Of a DNA stretch of 64,000 nucleotides, positions 17,035 through 27,674 are shown piece by piece. The notes beneath the pieces were generated by a model. That model was not told the DNA's origin. It saw only the letters and a list, made by a program, of their open reading frames with translations, and did not search any database. The DNA is taken from NCBI GenBank assembly GCA_938006335.1, contig CALLMF010000007.1, positions 1-64,000 of the forward strand, in the 5' to 3' direction. Origin of the DNA: an uncultured Granulosicoccaceae bacterium (lineage in GTDB: Bacteria; Pseudomonadota; Gammaproteobacteria; Granulosicoccales; Granulosicoccaceae). The stretch's first letter is position 1, and every line of letters starts with the position of its first letter. The translations under genes and the position numbers were made by a program.

Positions 17035-18720
17035 CTAGTTGGCGATGCGTTTCCTGAGCGACAGCGTGTTCGAATACGCCTGGCTGACCAGTCCTGGCAA
17101 GACGAACAACCACAGCCAGATCGCCGCTCCCCCTCCTGAAGACTTCGTCGTACGGGAAGCCTGCGTATCGTCGTTGGATACGATATCAACGTTGGAGCCG
17201 GTCGTATCAGCGTCTACCTCACGAGGGGGCTCATCCGTAGATTCATCGACAGGTGCATCCCCGTCAGCGGCAATCACGATCACCTCGGGCGGCGGCGCAT
17301 CGGCATCTGCTTCGTCCACTGATAGCGTGTCGTCCATCGTCTCGACTTCCACATGCGAGTCGTTCCCGGATTCACTCGATTGCAACGTGATCTCGTCAGC
17401 GGCGTCATTGGTGTCATCTATCTCGACATCATCGGCTGTTGTCTCCTCGTCGGCTGGCTCTTCGGCTGGCTCTTCGGCTTGTGTGGATTCATCAGCGGTC
17501 GAGGTCGACTCCGAAGAGTCCGGCTGCTCATCGACAGACTCAAGCTCATCAGAATCAGAGTCATCAGCTTCGGTATCCACATGAGTGCCGTCGGTGGACA
17601 CGACATCATCGTCGGAGGGAGGCAAGCCCGGCAGGGTCGACAACCAGGTTTCCTTTCTCGGAGCGCGGGTGTGCGGGCCTCCGCCGCCAAAAAGCACGAG
17701 CTGATTGCCACCGAAGATGCGAGCGCCCGGCGCGAGCAGTGAGCGCGGCAATTCAAGCTCCTTGTGCCACGTCCATTCGTCATCGGACGCGTCATAACTC
17801 AGAATCCTGTCAGCCAATCGAACACCACCCATTGACCAGATCTTGCCCATGTGAGTAAACGTCGATGGTTCCGCATGGGATTGGGTCCACGGCAGATCTT
17901 CGACGCGGTCCCAGTCATGTGTGTCCGGATCCAACTTGTGCACGAAGGCCGTTTGCGTACGCTGCTGCGCGTAACGTGCACAGTTGTCATGTCCGATCTG
18001 ACCGCCGATCACATAGATCTGATCGTCCAGAACCGCGGTTGCAAAGTGATTGCGTGCGAGTGGAAACGGCGATGTGTCAGTGTGATCCTGCCAACCATTG
18101 CCCGGCGAGTTCAAGTCATACACCAGGTACGTCTCGACATCACAACGGGCTTCGTCATCGAGCCCACCGAAAACATGAATCTGCTTGTCCACCACGGCCG
18201 CCCCACCGCCGGCAAACGGAACCGGTAGCTCTGGCCCGTCGCGCCACGCATACGTCTCGAGATCGAAGATCACGACCTGATTGCTGACATCTCCGGGGTG
18301 ACGCCCAATCCGCCCACCGATCAGCCAGGCCTCGCCATCAATGACGACCACGCCGTTGTGGGTCAACGCAGTCGGGAAGCCGGGCGAGTCGGTGGTCTCG
18401 GCAACGGTCTCCCAGGTACCGTCCTCAAGGTCATATCGCTCCACGGTGTTTTCGATGCCAAGGTTCTCATTGAAACCATTGAAGTGGAATGCGCCACCGT
18501 CATGAACCACGAAATTGGCTTCGGAGCGCGCGTGCCTTGCTGGTGCCAACGCCGTCCACGCGGACGGGTTTGCAGCGCCCAGTGGCACCGCGTCACCCGA
18601 GTCTTGCGAGGAGGTACTGCGGTCGGATTGCCAGACGTAGGCAACGGTCAATGCGATGGCCGCAAGTGAGCACAGCCCGAGTCCTGGCTGGGAGACGGTC
18701 GCGGTCGATCCCTTGTCCAT
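17035..18720 (-). CDS. Kelch-repeat surface protein with acidic stalk and C-terminal membrane tail
   Basis: 561 aa in four parts. A signal or membrane anchor lies at about residues 14-32. A Kelch beta-propeller (about 50-360) shows repeated GG turns such as AWLIGGRIG, IHVFGGLDD, IYVIGGQIG, IWSMGGVRL and LVLFGGGGP. A strongly acidic, Ser/Asp/Glu/Thr-rich low-complexity stalk follows (about 370-520). The end is a Gly-Gly-Gly, hydrophobic segment IWLWLFVLPGLV and basic tail, like the tripartite GlyGly-CTERM sorting signal. This suggests a cell-surface protein on a stalk. Its binding target is unknown. The SGNH gene follows on the same strand. Confidence 0.75.
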   Translation of the reverse strand: MDKGSTATVSQPGLGLCSLAAIALTVAYVWQSDRSTSSQDSGDAVPLGAANPSAWTALAPARHARSEANFVVHDGGAFHFNGFNENLGIENTVERYDLEDGTWETVAETTDSPGFPTALTHNGVVVIDGEAWLIGGRIGRHPGDVSNQVVIFDLETYAWRDGPELPVPFAGGGAAVVDKQIHVFGGLDDEARCDVETYLVYDLNSPGNGWQDHTDTSPFPLARNHFATAVLDDQIYVIGGQIGHDNCARYAQQRTQTAFVHKLDPDTHDWDRVEDLPWTQSHAEPSTFTHMGKIWSMGGVRLADRILSYDASDDEWTWHKELELPRSLLAPGARIFGGNQLVLFGGGGPHTRAPRKETWLSTLPGLPPSDDDVVSTDGTHVDTEADDSDSDELESVDEQPDSSESTSTADESTQAEEPAEEPADEETTADDVEIDDTNDAADEITLQSSESGNDSHVEVETMDDTLSVDEADADAPPPEVIVIAADGDAPVDESTDEPPREVDADTTGSNVDIVSNDDTQASRTTKSSGGGAAIWLWLFVLPGLVSQAYSNTLSLRKRIAN

Positions 18721-18851
18721 GGCGCTTGATTGATTGCCGTCGATAGCAAGTCATGGCGTCGTGGACTCGGACAAATTGAGGTGCAAGATCGATCACAGTG
18801 AAGCAATTCACACTGCTCACCTACGGGTAGGCTCGGTATTGATCCGTTCTA

Positions 18852-20981
18852 TCAGCGGTTACGTCCGCCCCCATCGATGGACGATAGGACGGCACTCGCT
18901 GCCTCCAGGACGGCGGTGCCCGGGCCGAAAATCCGGTCGACCCCGGCTGCATACAGCGGCTCGTGGTCCTTTTCGGGAATCACCCCCCCGCAGACAACGC
19001 GTATGTCCGACCCTTCGCGACGCAGCGCGTCGATCAGCGCAGGTACCAGCGTCAGGTGACCCGCTGCCAGCGACGACACGCCCACCACGTCGACGCCAGC
19101 GGCAATTGCTCGTGTGGCGATCTCTTCCGGTGTTTCAAACAGCTCGGATAGATCAATGCGAAAACCGATGTCGCCAAAGCCACCCGCGATGACCTTGGCA
19201 CCGCGGTCGTGCCCGTCTTGTCCCATCTTGGCAAGCAGCAGGTGTGGCGGAGTACCACGTCTTGCGGCCACGGCCTCGACACGCGCCTTCAGCGCATCGA
19301 AGGCCGCGTCTCCTTCGTAGGCCTCGGCAAAGGTGCCTTCTCCGACTGTCGCCACGGCTTGATGGCGGCCGAAGACGCGTTCCATCGCATCGGATATCTC
19401 TCCGAGACTGGCGCGCGCGCGTGCCGCGACAACGGCGGCCTCAAGCAGGTTGCTCCCACCACGTGCGGCGGACTCGAGATCTATCAGTGCTTGCTCGCAC
19501 TCGACGGAGTTGCGCGCTGCTCGCACCGTCTCAAGGCTCGCGACTTGCGCACGACGCACCTCGGCATTGTCAATGGATAGGATATCGACGGGAGGTTCAT
19601 CTTCAAGCTCGTAGCGATTGACACCGACGATGACATCTTCTCCTCTGTCGATTCGCGCTTGTCGACGCAGTGCGCTCTCCTCGATACGGCGCTTCGGCAA
19701 ACCTGTGGCGACCGCCTGTGTCATGCCGCCGAGTGCCTCCACCTCTTCAATAAGAGCCCATGCTTCGTCTGCCAATGCATCAGTCAAGGACTCGACGTAG
19801 TAGCTACCGCCAAGCGGGTCAACAACATGAGTTATTCGCGTTTCATGCTGCAGAACCAGCTGGGTGTTACGGGCAATGCGAGCCGAGTCTTCGGTAGGCA
19901 AGGCCATGGCTTCGTCAAAGGCATTCGTGTGCAGGGACTGCGTGCCGCCGAGTGTTGCTGCCATGGCCTCGACCGTTGTGCGCATCACATTGTTGTACGG
20001 GTCCTTTTCTGTCAGCGAGACACCGCTGGTCTGACAATGCGTGCGTAACATGCGCGAGCGATCCGACGTCGCGCCAAAGTCGTCCATGATGCGACACCAG
20101 AGGCGTCTTGCTGCGCGAAGTTTGGCGACCTCCATGAAGAAGTCCATGCCAATGCAGAAGAAGAAGGACAAGCGTGGCGCAAAGTCCTCGACATCGAGCC
20201 CTTGTGCAAGGGCTGCCCGGACGTATTCCATCCCGTCAGCAAGGGTGTAGGCGAGTTCCTGCGCCAGCGTCGCACCGGCTTCCTGCATGTGGTATCCGGA
20301 GATACTGATCGAGTTGAACGCAGGCATCTTGCGCGCGGTGTAATCGATGATGTCCGCCACGATGCGCATGGAGGGCGCAGGCGGGTAGATATAGGTGTTG
20401 CGGACCATGAACTCCTTCAGAATGTCGTTCTGGATCGTGCCGGAGAGTTGCGCGGGACTCACACCCTGCTCTTCACCCGCGACGATGAACATCGCAAGCA
20501 CAGGGATCACCGCACCGTTCATCGTCATCGAGACACTCATGCTGTCGAGCGGTATGCCGTCGAAAAGGATTTTCATGTCCTCGACGGTGTCGATAGCGAC
20601 ACCAGCCTTCCCGACATCGCCGGTTACGCGCACGTGGTCCGAGTCGTAACCGCGATGAGTGGCGAGATCAAACGCGACGGATAGTCCCTTTTGGCCGGCA
20701 GCAAGGTTACGTCGGTAGAACGCGTTGGACGCCTGTGCGGTCGAGAAGCCTGCGTACTGGCGGATGGTCCATGGTCGCCCGGCGTACATCGTGGCGCGAA
20801 TACCGCGGGTAAATGGCGCGACACCGGGCACCTCGGCCTGTGCTGAAGCACTGACGTCCTCAGGGCCGTAAAGCGGTTTGACAGAAACGCCTGAGGGCGT
20901 TGTTCGCGTCAGCGAATCCAGCGGGCGATCTCGCAACTCTTTTTGCGCGAGCTGTCGCCAGGTATCGAGTGCGTCAGCCAT
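18852..20981 (-). CDS. scpA: Methylmalonyl-CoA mutase, single-chain
   Basis: Adenosylcobalamin-dependent interconversion of methylmalonyl-CoA and succinyl-CoA. The N-terminal TIM barrel (about residues 30-540) carries [20 protein letters not shown] at 63-82 and the [10 protein letters not shown] motif. The C-terminal B12-binding domain has DGHDRG with the cobalt-ligand His at 591. 709 aa, the length of the fused large subunit. Start lies two bases past the pccA stop, so carboxylase and mutase are one operon. Epimerase and MeaB genes are not in the window. Confidence 0.95.
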   Translation of the reverse strand: MADALDTWRQLAQKELRDRPLDSLTRTTPSGVSVKPLYGPEDVSASAQAEVPGVAPFTRGIRATMYAGRPWTIRQYAGFSTAQASNAFYRRNLAAGQKGLSVAFDLATHRGYDSDHVRVTGDVGKAGVAIDTVEDMKILFDGIPLDSMSVSMTMNGAVIPVLAMFIVAGEEQGVSPAQLSGTIQNDILKEFMVRNTYIYPPAPSMRIVADIIDYTARKMPAFNSISISGYHMQEAGATLAQELAYTLADGMEYVRAALAQGLDVEDFAPRLSFFFCIGMDFFMEVAKLRAARRLWCRIMDDFGATSDRSRMLRTHCQTSGVSLTEKDPYNNVMRTTVEAMAATLGGTQSLHTNAFDEAMALPTEDSARIARNTQLVLQHETRITHVVDPLGGSYYVESLTDALADEAWALIEEVEALGGMTQAVATGLPKRRIEESALRRQARIDRGEDVIVGVNRYELEDEPPVDILSIDNAEVRRAQVASLETVRAARNSVECEQALIDLESAARGGSNLLEAAVVAARARASLGEISDAMERVFGRHQAVATVGEGTFAEAYEGDAAFDALKARVEAVAARRGTPPHLLLAKMGQDGHDRGAKVIAGGFGDIGFRIDLSELFETPEEIATRAIAAGVDVVGVSSLAAGHLTLVPALIDALRREGSDIRVVCGGVIPEKDHEPLYAAGVDRIFGPGTAVLEAASAVLSSIDGGGRNR

Positions 20982-20983
20982 GT

Positions 20984-23029
20984 TCAGGTTGACGTCTCAT
21001 CGGTGCCAAATTCCATGATGATGTCGTCTACTCCAAGGCTGGCACCTTCGGCGGCGACTATCATCTTGATGGTCGCAGCGCGTGGTGCAGTCAACATGTT
21101 TTCCATTTTCATCGCTTCTACCACCGCGAGTGACTGTCCTTCCTCAACGACATCGCCCTCGGATACCAGTACCCGTGTCAACAGACCCGGCATGGGACAG
21201 ACCAATGCATTGCCGCCCGCGCCATCGAGTTTCTCGGGCATCAGCATTCTGAGTTCTGCAAGGCGCTGTGTACCCACAAGGTACACGGCATCCAGTCCTG
21301 CCCCGCGCAAGCGCCAACCACCCGTGACGGGGGCAACCTGAAGATCCAGATGCAGCTGATCTGCCGTTACGGCTGCAAGGCGCTCGCCAGGCTGCCAAAG
21401 CAGATCGAAGGTGGTGCTTACCTCGTCGACCTCAACAATGCAATGGTCTGCGTCAGCCAGTACTCGCGTGGCATGCGAATCCGAGGCTACGGTAACAACC
21501 TGATCCTCATTCGTTGTCTGGGAGAATCGCTGATAGTCGCTTGAGCGGCGCCGCTGCGCTTCGCGAGACGACATGACTCCGACCGCCGCGATCAATACCC
21601 TGGCGGCGGCCTCGTCCGGGATCACACCCGCAAAACCATCCGGATACTCATCATCAATGAAGGCGGTGGTAAGACGTCCGGCTTGAAAACGCGGATGGCG
21701 CATCACTGCCGAGAGAAAAGGCAGATTGTGGGCAATCCCTTCGAGCTCGAAGGTGTCGAGCGCCGTGGTCATCGCGTGTACGGCCGACTCGCGAGTCGGC
21801 GCATACGTGCACAGCTTTGCGATCATGGGATCGTAGTACACAGAAATCTCGCCGCCTTCGGCCACACCCGTATCGTTGCGTACGGTAATCCCTTCACCGA
21901 TCGAGGAAGGCGGCGGTGAGTAGCGTTTCAGTCGGCCTGTTGATGGCATGAAGTTGCGGTAGGGGTCCTCTGCGTAGAGGCGGCTTTCGATAGCCCAACC
22001 GTCGAGCGAGATATCTTCCTGCCTGAGGCTGAGTTTTTCGCCAGCCGCTACGCGGAACATCTGCTCCACCAGATCCACACCCGTGATGAGCTCCGTCACC
22101 GGGTGCTCGACCTGCAGGCGGGTGTTCATTTCAAGGAAGTAGAAGTTACGATCCGCATCCACGATGAACTCGACGGTGCCAGCGCTGGCGTATCCCACCG
22201 CCTTTGCCAGCATCAGCGATTGTTCGCCCATGGCCTTGCGGGTTGCCTCGTCGAGGAACGGCGACGGGGCCTCCTCGATCACCTTCTGGTTGCGGCGTTG
22301 TATCGAGCACTCTCGCTCGCCGAGATAGATGCCATTGCCATGCGTGTCACAGAGCACCTGAATCTCGATATGTCGTGGCTCGGTGACGAACTTTTCGATA
22401 AAGATCCGATCATCGCCGAAGCTGGATGCAGCCTCGGAACGCGCACGGTCAAAGCCTTCACGCGCTTCGACATCGTTCCAGGCGATGCGCATACCCTTGC
22501 CTCCGCCACCCGCTGAGGCCTTGATCATTACCGGGTAGCCGATACGCGTCGACACGGTGACCGCCGTATCGGCATCCTCGATCAGACCCGGCTCACCCGG
22601 TACCGTGGACACGCCCGCTTTTTCTGCGATGTCCTTCGAGGTGATCTTGTCACCCATGGACTCGATCGCGCCCACCGGAGGCCCGACAAAAGCTATGCTT
22701 TCGGCGGCGAGAGCTTCGGCGAAGGCCGCGCGTTCAGACAGGAAGCCGTAACCCGGATGTACTGCATCCGCACCGGTTGATTTACACGCCTCGATGATCT
22801 TTTCGATAACGAGGTAACTTTCGGTCGCTGGTGCCGGTCCGATCAACACCGCCTCATCTGCCTCCTGCACGTGCAAGGCACGCGCATCGGCCTCGGAGTA
22901 GACCGCCACGGTCTTCATGCCGAGGCGACGTGCCGTACGGAATACGCGGCATGCGATTTCACCGCGGTTGGCAACCAGGACCTTCTTGAACGGAGGGCTA
23001 GTCAAGGTGTCGCTCACTGAATCGTTCAC
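20984..23029 (-). CDS. pccA: Acyl-CoA carboxylase alpha subunit (propionyl-CoA carboxylase), biotin carboxylase and carrier
   Basis: Carboxylates the biotin that pccB then uses on propionyl-CoA. Order of domains: biotin carboxylase (about 13-460, starting [15 protein letters not shown]), a BT linker, and a C-terminal biotinyl domain with AMKM, biotinylated Lys about 641. 681 aa. The GTG start at 23029 overlaps the pccB stop (GTGA). Substrate preference is inferred from the adjacent mutase and ScfR regulator; methylcrotonyl or geranyl carboxylases have different neighbours. Confidence 0.92.
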   Translation of the reverse strand: MNDSVSDTLTSPPFKKVLVANRGEIACRVFRTARRLGMKTVAVYSEADARALHVQEADEAVLIGPAPATESYLVIEKIIEACKSTGADAVHPGYGFLSERAAFAEALAAESIAFVGPPVGAIESMGDKITSKDIAEKAGVSTVPGEPGLIEDADTAVTVSTRIGYPVMIKASAGGGGKGMRIAWNDVEAREGFDRARSEAASSFGDDRIFIEKFVTEPRHIEIQVLCDTHGNGIYLGERECSIQRRNQKVIEEAPSPFLDEATRKAMGEQSLMLAKAVGYASAGTVEFIVDADRNFYFLEMNTRLQVEHPVTELITGVDLVEQMFRVAAGEKLSLRQEDISLDGWAIESRLYAEDPYRNFMPSTGRLKRYSPPPSSIGEGITVRNDTGVAEGGEISVYYDPMIAKLCTYAPTRESAVHAMTTALDTFELEGIAHNLPFLSAVMRHPRFQAGRLTTAFIDDEYPDGFAGVIPDEAAARVLIAAVGVMSSREAQRRRSSDYQRFSQTTNEDQVVTVASDSHATRVLADADHCIVEVDEVSTTFDLLWQPGERLAAVTADQLHLDLQVAPVTGGWRLRGAGLDAVYLVGTQRLAELRMLMPEKLDGAGGNALVCPMPGLLTRVLVSEGDVVEEGQSLAVVEAMKMENMLTAPRAATIKMIVAAEGASLGVDDIIMEFGTDETST

Positions 23030-24561
23030 AGGGGAATATTCGAATGCTTGCGCGCAGGAGGCGTGACGGACTTGGTCTTCAGCAAGGCAAGTGCACGAAT
23101 CAGGCGCCGACGCGTGGACCGCGGCTGTATCACTTCATCAACAAATCCGCGTTGTGCAGCAATGAAGGGGTTGGCAAAACGTTCCTCGTACTCAGCGGTA
23201 TGCGCCGCAATCTTGTCAGGGTCACCCAGATCCTTGCGATACAGGATCTCGGTCGCGCCCTTGGCACCCATCACGGCAATTTCAGCTGATGGCCATGCGT
23301 AGTTGACATCAGCACGGATGTGCTTGGACGCCATGACATCGTAAGCCCCTCCGTAGGCCTTGCGCGTGATGACCGTGACCTTCGGCACCGTGGCCTCTGC
23401 GTAAGCAAACAGCAGTTTGGCGCCGTGCTTGATAATGCCGCCGTACTCCTGATCCGTGCCGGGCAGAAATCCAGGCACATCGACAAAGGTAACCACCGGG
23501 ATACCAAAGGCGTCGCAAAAGCGCACGAATCGCGCAGCCTTCCTGGCGCTGTCGATGTCGAGCACACCAGCCAGCACCATCGGCTGATTGGCGATCACCC
23601 CAACACTCTCTCCGGCAAGGCGGATGAAACCGCACAGGATGTTTCCCGCGTGCTCGGGTTGTATTTCGTGAAAGTCGCCTTCATCAGCCACTGCCATGAC
23701 CAACTCGCGCATGTCGTAGGCCTGGTTGGCCGATGCGGGGACCAGCGTGTCGAGTGCGTTGCACACACGGGTAGCCGGGTCAGGTGTGGGCACGCACGGC
23801 GGCGCCTCGCGTGCCGACTGCGGCAGGAACGAGAACAAGCGGCGCACTTCGAGCAGGGTTTCCACGTCATTGTCAAAGGCGTTGTCGGCAACCGACGATC
23901 GACGCGTGTGTGTCGCGGCACCACCAAGCTCCTCTGCCGTCACGATCTCGTTCGTAACTGTCTTGACCACATCAGGACCAGTGACAAACATGTAGCTGGT
24001 ATCGCGAACCATGTAGATGAAGTCGGTCATCGCCGGTGAGTAGACCGCGCCGCCGGCGCAAGGTCCCATGACGACTGAAATCTGCGGTATGACGCCCGAC
24101 GCCTGCACGTTGCGCCAGAACACCTCGGCATAACCCCCAAGCGAGGCCACGCCCTCCTGGATACGTGCGCCACCAGAATCATTCAGACCGATCAGCGGTA
24201 CACCGTTCTGGACCGCAAGGTCCATCACCTTGCAGATCTTCTCGGCATGAGTTTCCGAGAGGCTGCCACCGAACACCGTGAAATCCTGGCTGAACACGTA
24301 CACCGGCCGCCCGTCAATGAGCCCCCAGCCGGTGACCACACCGTCGCCCGGGATGACTTGTTCCTGCATTCCGAAGTCGACACAGCGATGCGTCTTGTAG
24401 ATGTCGTATTCCTCGAAGGACTCGGCATCGAGTAGCACGTCCAGACGCTCGCGAGCGGTGAGTTTGCCCTTGTCGTGCTGCGCCGCAATGCGGCGCTCAC
24501 CGCCACCTGCGCGGGCCTCGGCCCTGCGGGCCTCCAGCTGATCGTTGATGTTGCTTTGCAT
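23026..24561 (-). CDS. pccB: Propionyl-CoA carboxylase beta subunit
   Basis: Carboxyltransferase subunit. It has the [14 protein letters not shown] opening and the crotonase-fold core with [19 protein letters not shown] (about residues 115-133) and [16 protein letters not shown]. The ATG at 24561 is preferred since relatives start about ten residues before [10 protein letters not shown]; the GTG at 24642 would add 27 residues unlike any family member. About 511 aa. First gene of the pccB-pccA-mutase operon, divergent from scfR. Confidence 0.93.
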   Translation of the reverse strand: MQSNINDQLEARRAEARAGGGERRIAAQHDKGKLTARERLDVLLDAESFEEYDIYKTHRCVDFGMQEQVIPGDGVVTGWGLIDGRPVYVFSQDFTVFGGSLSETHAEKICKVMDLAVQNGVPLIGLNDSGGARIQEGVASLGGYAEVFWRNVQASGVIPQISVVMGPCAGGAVYSPAMTDFIYMVRDTSYMFVTGPDVVKTVTNEIVTAEELGGAATHTRRSSVADNAFDNDVETLLEVRRLFSFLPQSAREAPPCVPTPDPATRVCNALDTLVPASANQAYDMRELVMAVADEGDFHEIQPEHAGNILCGFIRLAGESVGVIANQPMVLAGVLDIDSARKAARFVRFCDAFGIPVVTFVDVPGFLPGTDQEYGGIIKHGAKLLFAYAEATVPKVTVITRKAYGGAYDVMASKHIRADVNYAWPSAEIAVMGAKGATEILYRKDLGDPDKIAAHTAEYEERFANPFIAAQRGFVDEVIQPRSTRRRLIRALALLKTKSVTPPARKHSNIPL

Positions 24562-24680
24562 CGTGGCGCCCGGTGGACTCCTGTGAAAACTGTCGCGCCA
24601 TACAGCGTGGACCGCTTGAGGTGTCCGTGCAAGTGCATTCACGCAATGAGGTCATTATTGTAAACTCGAGATTCATGATC

Positions 24681-24695
24681 TGCGAAGTTGCGTAA
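24681..24695. promoter_or_regulatory. Possible ScfR/PccR-binding half-sites
   Basis: TGCGAA and TTGCGTAA occur one base apart in the divergent region between pccB and the regulator. PccR-type regulators are reported to use TTTGCAAA-like repeats, and these are only partial matches, so this is a weak candidate. Confidence 0.25.
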
Positions 24696-24703
24696 ATCGA
24701 GCG

Positions 24704-26137
24704 ATGGCGACGCGCCCCAGGAAGCTGTTCATCGGCAAACGGCTGCGTGATATCCGCACGGGTCTTGCGCTGACCCAGGCTGTCTTTGCCGAGCAGCTGG
24801 GTCTGTCGACGAGCTATCTCAACCAGCTCGAGAACAACCACCGGCACGCAAGCGCATCCGTGCTGCTTGCATTGGCCGAACGCTTTTCTATCGACATCGC
24901 GACCTTGTCGGACAGCGAGGCCGACCGCCTGATGGCTGACATGGCCGAGGCGCTGGCCGATCCCTTGTTCTCGAGTCAAGCGCCCAGTCATCACGATATC
25001 CAGCACGTTGCGCGCACCGCCCCAGCCATGGCACGGGTGTTTCTTCTGGCTCACCAGAGCCTGCGTCGAGTCAGCGACGAGCTCATCGCTCTTGACGATA
25101 GTCTCGAGCGATCAGGGGCGAGCAACACGCCATCGGCGTGGGATGAAGTGCGTGATCATTTTCATTACATGGACAACTACGTGCATGCACTGGACGTTGT
25201 GGCCGAGGAGTTTTCCGAGGCGCTCAGTGCCCAGGACCTGCCAGTGGACAAGACCTTGCGTGACTGGCTGCAGGATGTTCATGGCGTCACCACAACCGAG
25301 ACGTCGAGCGGCCCGCTTCGACACTACGACGCCCGCGTAAAGACCCTTTCACTCAACCGCGCCGCAGCGCAGTCCACCCGCAATTTTCAGATGGCCCACC
25401 AGTTGGCCCTGCTGGAACATGCCGAACTGATTCACTCGCTGGTCGACGACGCACAGTTTCGAAGCGCGGACGCAGCCGCCATCGCTCGCATCGGTTTTGC
25501 CAACGCATTTGCTGGGGGAGTCTTGCTGCCGTACACGCGCTTTGCCGATGCGGCGCGTCATGAACGCCATGATCTCGAACGTCTTGCTGATCAGTTTGGT
25601 GCCAGCATCGAACAAGTTGCGCATCGGCTCAGCAGCTTGCAACGTCCGGGGGCCAAGGGGATCCCCTTCTTTTTTGCGCGGGTGGATCAGGCTGGCAACA
25701 TCACCAAACGGCACAGCGCCACGCGTTTGAGGTTTGCTCGCTTTGGCTCTGCTTGTCCGTTATGGAACGTACATCGGGCCTTCGAAATGCCGGGACGCAT
25801 TCTGAGGCAACTGGCAGAAACACCGGACGGTGTCCGATACCTGTGTCTTGCCACGGCAGTGAGCAAGCGAAGCGGCGGGTTTGGCGATCCTGTTCAACGC
25901 TACGCCATCTCGATCGGGTGCGAGATCCAGCATGTCGGTGATGTGGTCTATGCCGACGGTCTGGATCAACTCAACAAGAGAGGCTTCGAACTCATCGGTG
26001 TGTCCTGTCGCATTTGCGAACGCACGGGCTGCCATCAACGCGCGGTACCACCCATGCGACAGAGCCTGCGCATTGATGGCAACACCCGTGGCACGATCCC
26101 CTACGAAGTGGCGGAGCAAGCAGACAAACATGCCTGA
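24704..26137 (+). CDS. Short-chain fatty acyl-CoA regulator (ScfR family, PccR/RamB-like)
   Basis: Transcription factor of 477 aa: N-terminal XRE helix-turn-helix (about 12-66, LTQAVFAEQLGLSTSYLNQLE), a long middle domain, and a C-terminal cysteine-containing domain (CRICERTGC near 435-443). ScfR proteins sense short acyl-CoAs. PccR of Rhodobacter sphaeroides activates propionyl-CoA carboxylase. Its position, divergent from pccBA-mutase, strongly supports the same job here. Confidence 0.88.
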   Translation: MATRPRKLFIGKRLRDIRTGLALTQAVFAEQLGLSTSYLNQLENNHRHASASVLLALAERFSIDIATLSDSEADRLMADMAEALADPLFSSQAPSHHDIQHVARTAPAMARVFLLAHQSLRRVSDELIALDDSLERSGASNTPSAWDEVRDHFHYMDNYVHALDVVAEEFSEALSAQDLPVDKTLRDWLQDVHGVTTTETSSGPLRHYDARVKTLSLNRAAAQSTRNFQMAHQLALLEHAELIHSLVDDAQFRSADAAAIARIGFANAFAGGVLLPYTRFADAARHERHDLERLADQFGASIEQVAHRLSSLQRPGAKGIPFFFARVDQAGNITKRHSATRLRFARFGSACPLWNVHRAFEMPGRILRQLAETPDGVRYLCLATAVSKRSGGFGDPVQRYAISIGCEIQHVGDVVYADGLDQLNKRGFELIGVSCRICERTGCHQRAVPPMRQSLRIDGNTRGTIPYEVAEQADKHA

Positions 26138-27554
26138 TTCACGTACGCCGCCGCAGAGCGAGGAAATGGCCGCAGTGCTGAGCCACGCGCTCGGTGCGCA
26201 GCGAGTCACCATTCTTGAATATTCAAGGCTCGAGGGAGGCGCTATTCAGAGCACGCTCGCCCTTGATGCAGACGTCGACGGAGGTTTACACGCCGGGCGG
26301 CACCAGTGGGTGCTTCGATGCGACAGCGCTTCCACCATTGGTGAAAGCCGGTCCCGTCACGAGGAACATGCGCTGCTGACCGCAGCCTGGCAGGCAGGTG
26401 TCAGGGTGCCGCGTCCGATAGCCATCGGTACCTTCGATGACGGCCGCGAGTTTTCCGTGGTTGAGCGACTTGACGGTATGGCGCTTGGACCGCGCGTTGT
26501 CCGCGACACAGCACTTGGCGGTGATCGCGACAAGCTGGTTCGGGAACTCGGACGTCAGCTCGGCCGAATTCACGCGATCGAATTGTCAGCCGGCGAAGCG
26601 AGCTCTCTCGGGCTCTCGTTCGATGAGCGTCCCCTGCACACGCTGATACAGGAGCAACTCGACAGCTTGTGTTCTGCGCTTGACGCCCTGGGGGCCGAGC
26701 GGCCCGTACTCGAGCGTGGTATTCGGCTGATGAGACGGAGAAGCGATCGCTGGTCAGGGCGAGCGCTGGCACCCGCGCTGGTGCACCGCGATTTTCGCAC
26801 CGGGAACCTTCTGCTGGGAACCGACGGGCTCGAGGCAGTACTGGATTGGGAGTTTGCAGGCTGTGGTGATCCGTTGAGCGATATCGGTTGGTTTTGTGCC
26901 CGGTGCTGGCGATTCTCACGGCCGGATCTCGAAGCCGGTGGCCTGGGTGACCGACAGGCTCTCTACGAAGGCTACGCAGAGGTCAGCAGCATCGAGCTGG
27001 ACCACGAACGCATCGCATTCTGGGAAGTGTTCGCTCATTTGCGTTGGGCTGTCATCGCCTTGCAACAGGGTGCACGCCATGCAACGGAGCCCTCGTTGGC
27101 CCTCGCGCTCACAGGCCGCATCTGTGAAAGTCTCGAGCGGGATGCACTCGCCCAGCTTCTCGGTCGCCCGGCACATCTGAAGACCAATGACCTGCCTCGA
27201 GATCTCGGTGCCCAGTCCCCCACTCACGCTGGAGTCTCGAGTGGACATGTTGCTGGCAGCGCACTGGCAGAAATCCTCGGCCAGACGCTCAACGACGAGA
27301 TCGCCAATGCGGGCTCTGGTTCAAGCCTGACTCTACGAATGAGCCGTAACGCCGCAGCCATACTGGGACGCGAGGCGCAGGCTCTCAGGCTGCGAGAGGA
27401 TCAGGTCAATCGACTGATGACGACTACCGACACCGATTCAGTGGCGCATCTCTGTGGTTACTTGCGCGAAGAAGCACGCACTCCCCCCGAGCTTGACGAT
27501 CAGCTCATGCAGCTTGCGAACATCAACGCCTGGGTCTATCAGGGCGTGCGTTGA
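26130..27554 (+). CDS. Phosphotransferase-fold protein with C-terminal DUF6285-like domain
   Basis: 474 aa. Residues 20-340 are an aminoglycoside phosphotransferase/choline-kinase fold: catalytic HRDFRTGNLL (about residue 221) and metal-binding LDWEFAGCGDPLSDIGW. The last 95 or so residues resemble DUF6285, a domain usually encoded separately beside such kinases and acyl-CoA dehydrogenases. ATG 26130 overlaps the scfR stop by eight bases, so the two are co-expressed. By analogy with ACAD10/11-type partners it may phosphorylate a hydroxyacyl-CoA; that is inference. Confidence 0.72.
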   Translation: MPDSRTPPQSEEMAAVLSHALGAQRVTILEYSRLEGGAIQSTLALDADVDGGLHAGRHQWVLRCDSASTIGESRSRHEEHALLTAAWQAGVRVPRPIAIGTFDDGREFSVVERLDGMALGPRVVRDTALGGDRDKLVRELGRQLGRIHAIELSAGEASSLGLSFDERPLHTLIQEQLDSLCSALDALGAERPVLERGIRLMRRRSDRWSGRALAPALVHRDFRTGNLLLGTDGLEAVLDWEFAGCGDPLSDIGWFCARCWRFSRPDLEAGGLGDRQALYEGYAEVSSIELDHERIAFWEVFAHLRWAVIALQQGARHATEPSLALALTGRICESLERDALAQLLGRPAHLKTNDLPRDLGAQSPTHAGVSSGHVAGSALAEILGQTLNDEIANAGSGSSLTLRMSRNAAAILGREAQALRLREDQVNRLMTTTDTDSVAHLCGYLREEARTPPELDDQLMQLANINAWVYQGVR

Positions 27555-27558
27555 ACTC

Positions 27559-27588
27559 GCGCCGTGTCGTGCGGTAGCGACGCGGCGC
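27559..27588 (+). terminator. Hairpin after the phosphotransferase gene
   Basis: An 11-bp stem with one T-G wobble (GCGCCGTGTCG / CGACGCGGCGC) and an eight-base loop starts five bases after the stop codon. No T-run follows, but placement fits the end of the scfR operon. Confidence 0.6.
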
Positions 27589-27674
27589 AAGACTCTCGTT
27601 GTAGAAGACCTTGATTAAAGCGCGCCGTCTGGCGGCCGATTCCTTCTCTACCGGTCCAACTTCGCAAGGCACAA

